Below are positions 62,134 through 64,000 of a stretch of 64,000 nt of DNA, piece by piece. The notes beneath the pieces are model-generated. The model saw only the letters and a list, made by a program, of their open reading frames with translations, was not told where the DNA came from and did no database searches. Origin of the DNA: Sphingomonas sp. Leaf21 (GTDB taxonomy: Bacteria > Pseudomonadota > Alphaproteobacteria > Sphingomonadales > Sphingomonadaceae); NCBI RefSeq assembly GCF_916858675.1, contig NZ_CAKASM010000001.1:248001-312000 (forward strand), given 5' to 3'. Every line of letters starts with the position of its first letter. Within the stretch, counting starts at the first letter, position 1. A program made the position numbers and the translations under genes.

Positions 62134-64000
62134 TTAGGGCTTCATCGTCTGCGCCTGGACCGCCACGGTGCGGACCATCGCGCGGTCGTTGGCGTCATGG
62201 GCGACCGCGACACGATACGTCCCCCCGGCGATCCGCCAGCCCGGCAAGCCGGTGTCATAATCGGCAAGGATCCGGGGCTCGGCCGTCAGGGTTACCCGAC
62301 GCGTCTCCCCCGGCTTGAGGGCGATGCGCTGGAACGCGGCGAGCCGCATCGGCGCCACGTCGCCGTCGCGCGCGACGTAGAGTTGTGGCACGTCGGCCCC
62401 CTCGCGCTGGCCGCTGTTCGTCACGTCGACGGTCACGCGGATCGTCCGCCCGCCGGTGACGACGGGGTTGCCATAGGTGAACTTCGTGTAGCTGAGCCCG
62501 TAGCCGAACGGAAACAGGGGTTTCAGTCCCTTCTTCTCGTACCAGCGATAGCCGACATCGGCGCCCTCGACATAATCCACCGGGAAGCTCGGCAGCGTCA
62601 TGGTCGAGGCTGCCGCCGGATTTGAGGCAGCCTCCGCCTCGAGGCCCTTCATCTGGTCCAACCCCACCGGTCGTGGGCGGGGCGGCTGCGAGGCGTCGGC
62701 GGGAAAGGTGATCGGCAGGCGCCCCGATGGGTTGACCTGTCCGGTCAGGATCGCCGCCAGCGCCTCGCCCCCGCGCTGTCCGGGATACCAGGCCTGCACC
62801 ACGGCGGGAACCTTGGCGATCCACGGCATCAGGACCGGTCCACCCGTCTCCATCACCGCGATGGTGTGCGGCTGGACCCCGGCGATCGCAGCGATGAGCG
62901 CATCCTGCTGGTTGGGCAGGCGCAGGTCGGGCACGTCGTCCGCTTCCGTCGTCCACTGGGTCGCGAAGAAGATGGCGATATCCGCCGCCTTTGCCGCAGC
63001 CAGCGTGGCGTTCAGGTTGCGGCCGTCCATCCACTGCACCTCGACGCCGGGCAGAGCCTTGCGCAACGCGAGGAGCGGCGAGGAGGCATGATAGGTGATC
63101 CGAGCGAACGAGGCCGACCCGCCATAGGCCAGCGGGATCTCGACCGGCGCGCCGCCTACCGAGCGTACCTGCGACGATCCGCCACCCGACAACACGCCGA
63201 CATCCGCATTGCCGCCGATGACGACGATCCGTTTTGCAGTCGCGGCAAGCGGCAACAGATCGCCCTCGTTCTTCAACAGCACGATGCCCGCTTCCGCCGT
63301 GCGCTGCGCGACCTCGGCATGGGCGGCATAGTCCGGCGTCACCGCCTGCGCTGGCGTCGGCGTGTCGAAGGCCCCCGTCTCGATCAGCCCGGTCAGGTAG
63401 CGCGCGACCATGTCGTTCAGCCGCGCCTCCGGAACCTCGCCCTTCGCGACGGCCTCTCCGAGTGCTGCGCCGAAATAGACCGCCTTGTCGAGTTCCTCGC
63501 CCGACTCCTGGTCCAGCCCCGCATTCGCGGCCTTCACCGTCGAATGTACCGCGCCCCAGTCACTCATCACCCAGCCCGGATAGGACCAATCGCGCTTGAG
63601 CACGTCGTTCAACAGGTGGGGGTTCTCGCAAGACCAATCGCCATTCACCTTGTTATAGGCGCACATGACCGAACCCGGCCGCCCCTTCTCGATCGCGATC
63701 TGGAAGGCGAGCAGGTCGCTCATCCGAAGCGCCGCCTCGTCGATCCGCGCATCGACGACCAGGCGACCGGTTTCCTGTGCGTTCAGCGCGAAGTGCTTGA
63801 TCGTCGAGACGATCCGGTTGGACTGGACACCGGCGATGTGCGCACCTCCCAGCGTGCCCGCCAGCAAGGGGTCCTCGCCCAGATATTCGAAGTTGCGCCC
63901 GTTCCACGGATCGCGCGTCAGGTTGACGCCGCCCGCCAGCAGGACGTTGAAGCGCTTGTCCCGCGCCTCCGCGCCGATCATCGCGCCGCCCGCCCGAGCG
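62134..64000 (-). CDS. GH3 beta-glucosidase/beta-xylosidase, C-terminal part (cut by window edge)
   Basis: At least 622 residues of a GH3 hydrolase; the N-terminus lies beyond the right edge. The catalytic nucleophile is in GWVMSDWGAV (Asp), and the N-terminal barrel part includes GGVNLTRDPWNGRNFEYLGEDP, STIKHFALNAQETGR and CAYNKVNGDWSCENP. The second domain has GIVLLKNEGDLLPL and a C-terminal fibronectin-III-like domain (YGLSYTKFTYGNP to end). Both glucosidase and xylosidase activities occur in this subfamily. It is followed by MFS and esterase genes on the same strand. Confidence 0.93.
   Translation of the reverse strand, partial: ARAGGAMIGAEARDKRFNVLLAGGVNLTRDPWNGRNFEYLGEDPLLAGTLGGAHIAGVQSNRIVSTIKHFALNAQETGRLVVDARIDEAALRMSDLLAFQIAIEKGRPGSVMCAYNKVNGDWSCENPHLLNDVLKRDWSYPGWVMSDWGAVHSTVKAANAGLDQESGEELDKAVYFGAALGEAVAKGEVPEARLNDMVARYLTGLIETGAFDTPTPAQAVTPDYAAHAEVAQRTAEAGIVLLKNEGDLLPLAATAKRIVVIGGNADVGVLSGGGSSQVRSVGGAPVEIPLAYGGSASFARITYHASSPLLALRKALPGVEVQWMDGRNLNATLAAAKAADIAIFFATQWTTEADDVPDLRLPNQQDALIAAIAGVQPHTIAVMETGGPVLMPWIAKVPAVVQAWYPGQRGGEALAAILTGQVNPSGRLPITFPADASQPPRPRPVGLDQMKGLEAEAASNPAAASTMTLPSFPVDYVEGADVGYRWYEKKGLKPLFPFGYGLSYTKFTYGNPVVTGGRTIRVTVDVTNSGQREGADVPQLYVARDGDVAPMRLAAFQRIALKPGETRRVTLTAEPRILADYDTGLPGWRIAGGTYRVAVAHDANDRAMVRTVAVQAQTMKP

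Overview
The window looks like chromosomal DNA of a sphingomonad (Sphingomonas or a close relative, Alphaproteobacteria). It is high-GC and densely coded, with many 4-nt ATGA or GTGA start/stop overlaps. It carries several TonB-dependent receptors, Hda next to polyphosphate kinase, a FecI/FecR pair and a nucleoside diphosphate kinase of sphingomonad type. I see no rRNA, tRNA, CRISPR array, insertion sequence or prophage. Both ends cut genes: ppk1 on the left and a GH3 beta-glucosidase on the right.

Left part (1-10.9 kb): housekeeping genes. These are ppk1, hda and a DUF2066-like exported protein on the minus strand, then divergent purM-purN with two small followers, a GNAT acetyltransferase, ndk, a UDP-glucose 6-dehydrogenase, a siderophore-type TonB receptor and a polytopic membrane protein.

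Middle-left (11-22.9 kb): a DUF427 protein; a coupled trio (unknown protein, DnaQ-like exonuclease, alpha/beta-hydrolase lipoprotein); an MFS transporter coupled to a metallophosphoesterase; a CPA1 cation/proton antiporter; an FMN reductase; an outer-membrane beta-barrel protein; an ECF sigma/anti-sigma pair; a Gfo/Idh/MocA oxidoreductase; and a divergent HxlR regulator with a PRISE-type reductase.

Centre (22.9-29.6 kb): the end-joining pair Ku and LigD, with a candidate general-stress (EcfG) promoter. Upstream is a tightly coupled four-gene cassette of GT2 glycosyltransferase, acyl-CoA-dehydrogenase-like protein, PIG-L deacetylase and NodS-like methyltransferase, which looks like an undescribed amino-sugar or glycoconjugate pathway.

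29.8-38.4 kb: a glucuronoxylan or aldouronate locus with an MFS hexuronate-type transporter, D-mannonate dehydratase, GH67 alpha-glucuronidase and a large TonB receptor. Two LacI-type palindromic operators sit in its two regulatory gaps, and a strong intrinsic terminator closes it.

38.4-46.3 kb: an exported amidase; a three-gene inositol cluster (CDP-alcohol phosphotransferase, myo-inositol-1-phosphate synthase, CTP:inositol-1-phosphate cytidylyltransferase-like protein) that suggests CDP-inositol-dependent lipid synthesis; an SDR; a class A beta-lactamase-like lipoprotein; and a DUF2252 protein.

46.3-54.4 kb: a cell-surface-signalling operon of FecI, FecR, a TonB receptor with STN domain, a debranching-enzyme-like glycosidase and a flavin-dependent tryptophan-halogenase homologue. 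54.6-64 kb: secreted hydrolases (alpha/beta hydrolase, M13 peptidase, penicillin-acylase family protein), then a minus-strand set of GH3 glucosidase, MFS transporter and feruloyl-esterase/PHB-depolymerase-like esterase.
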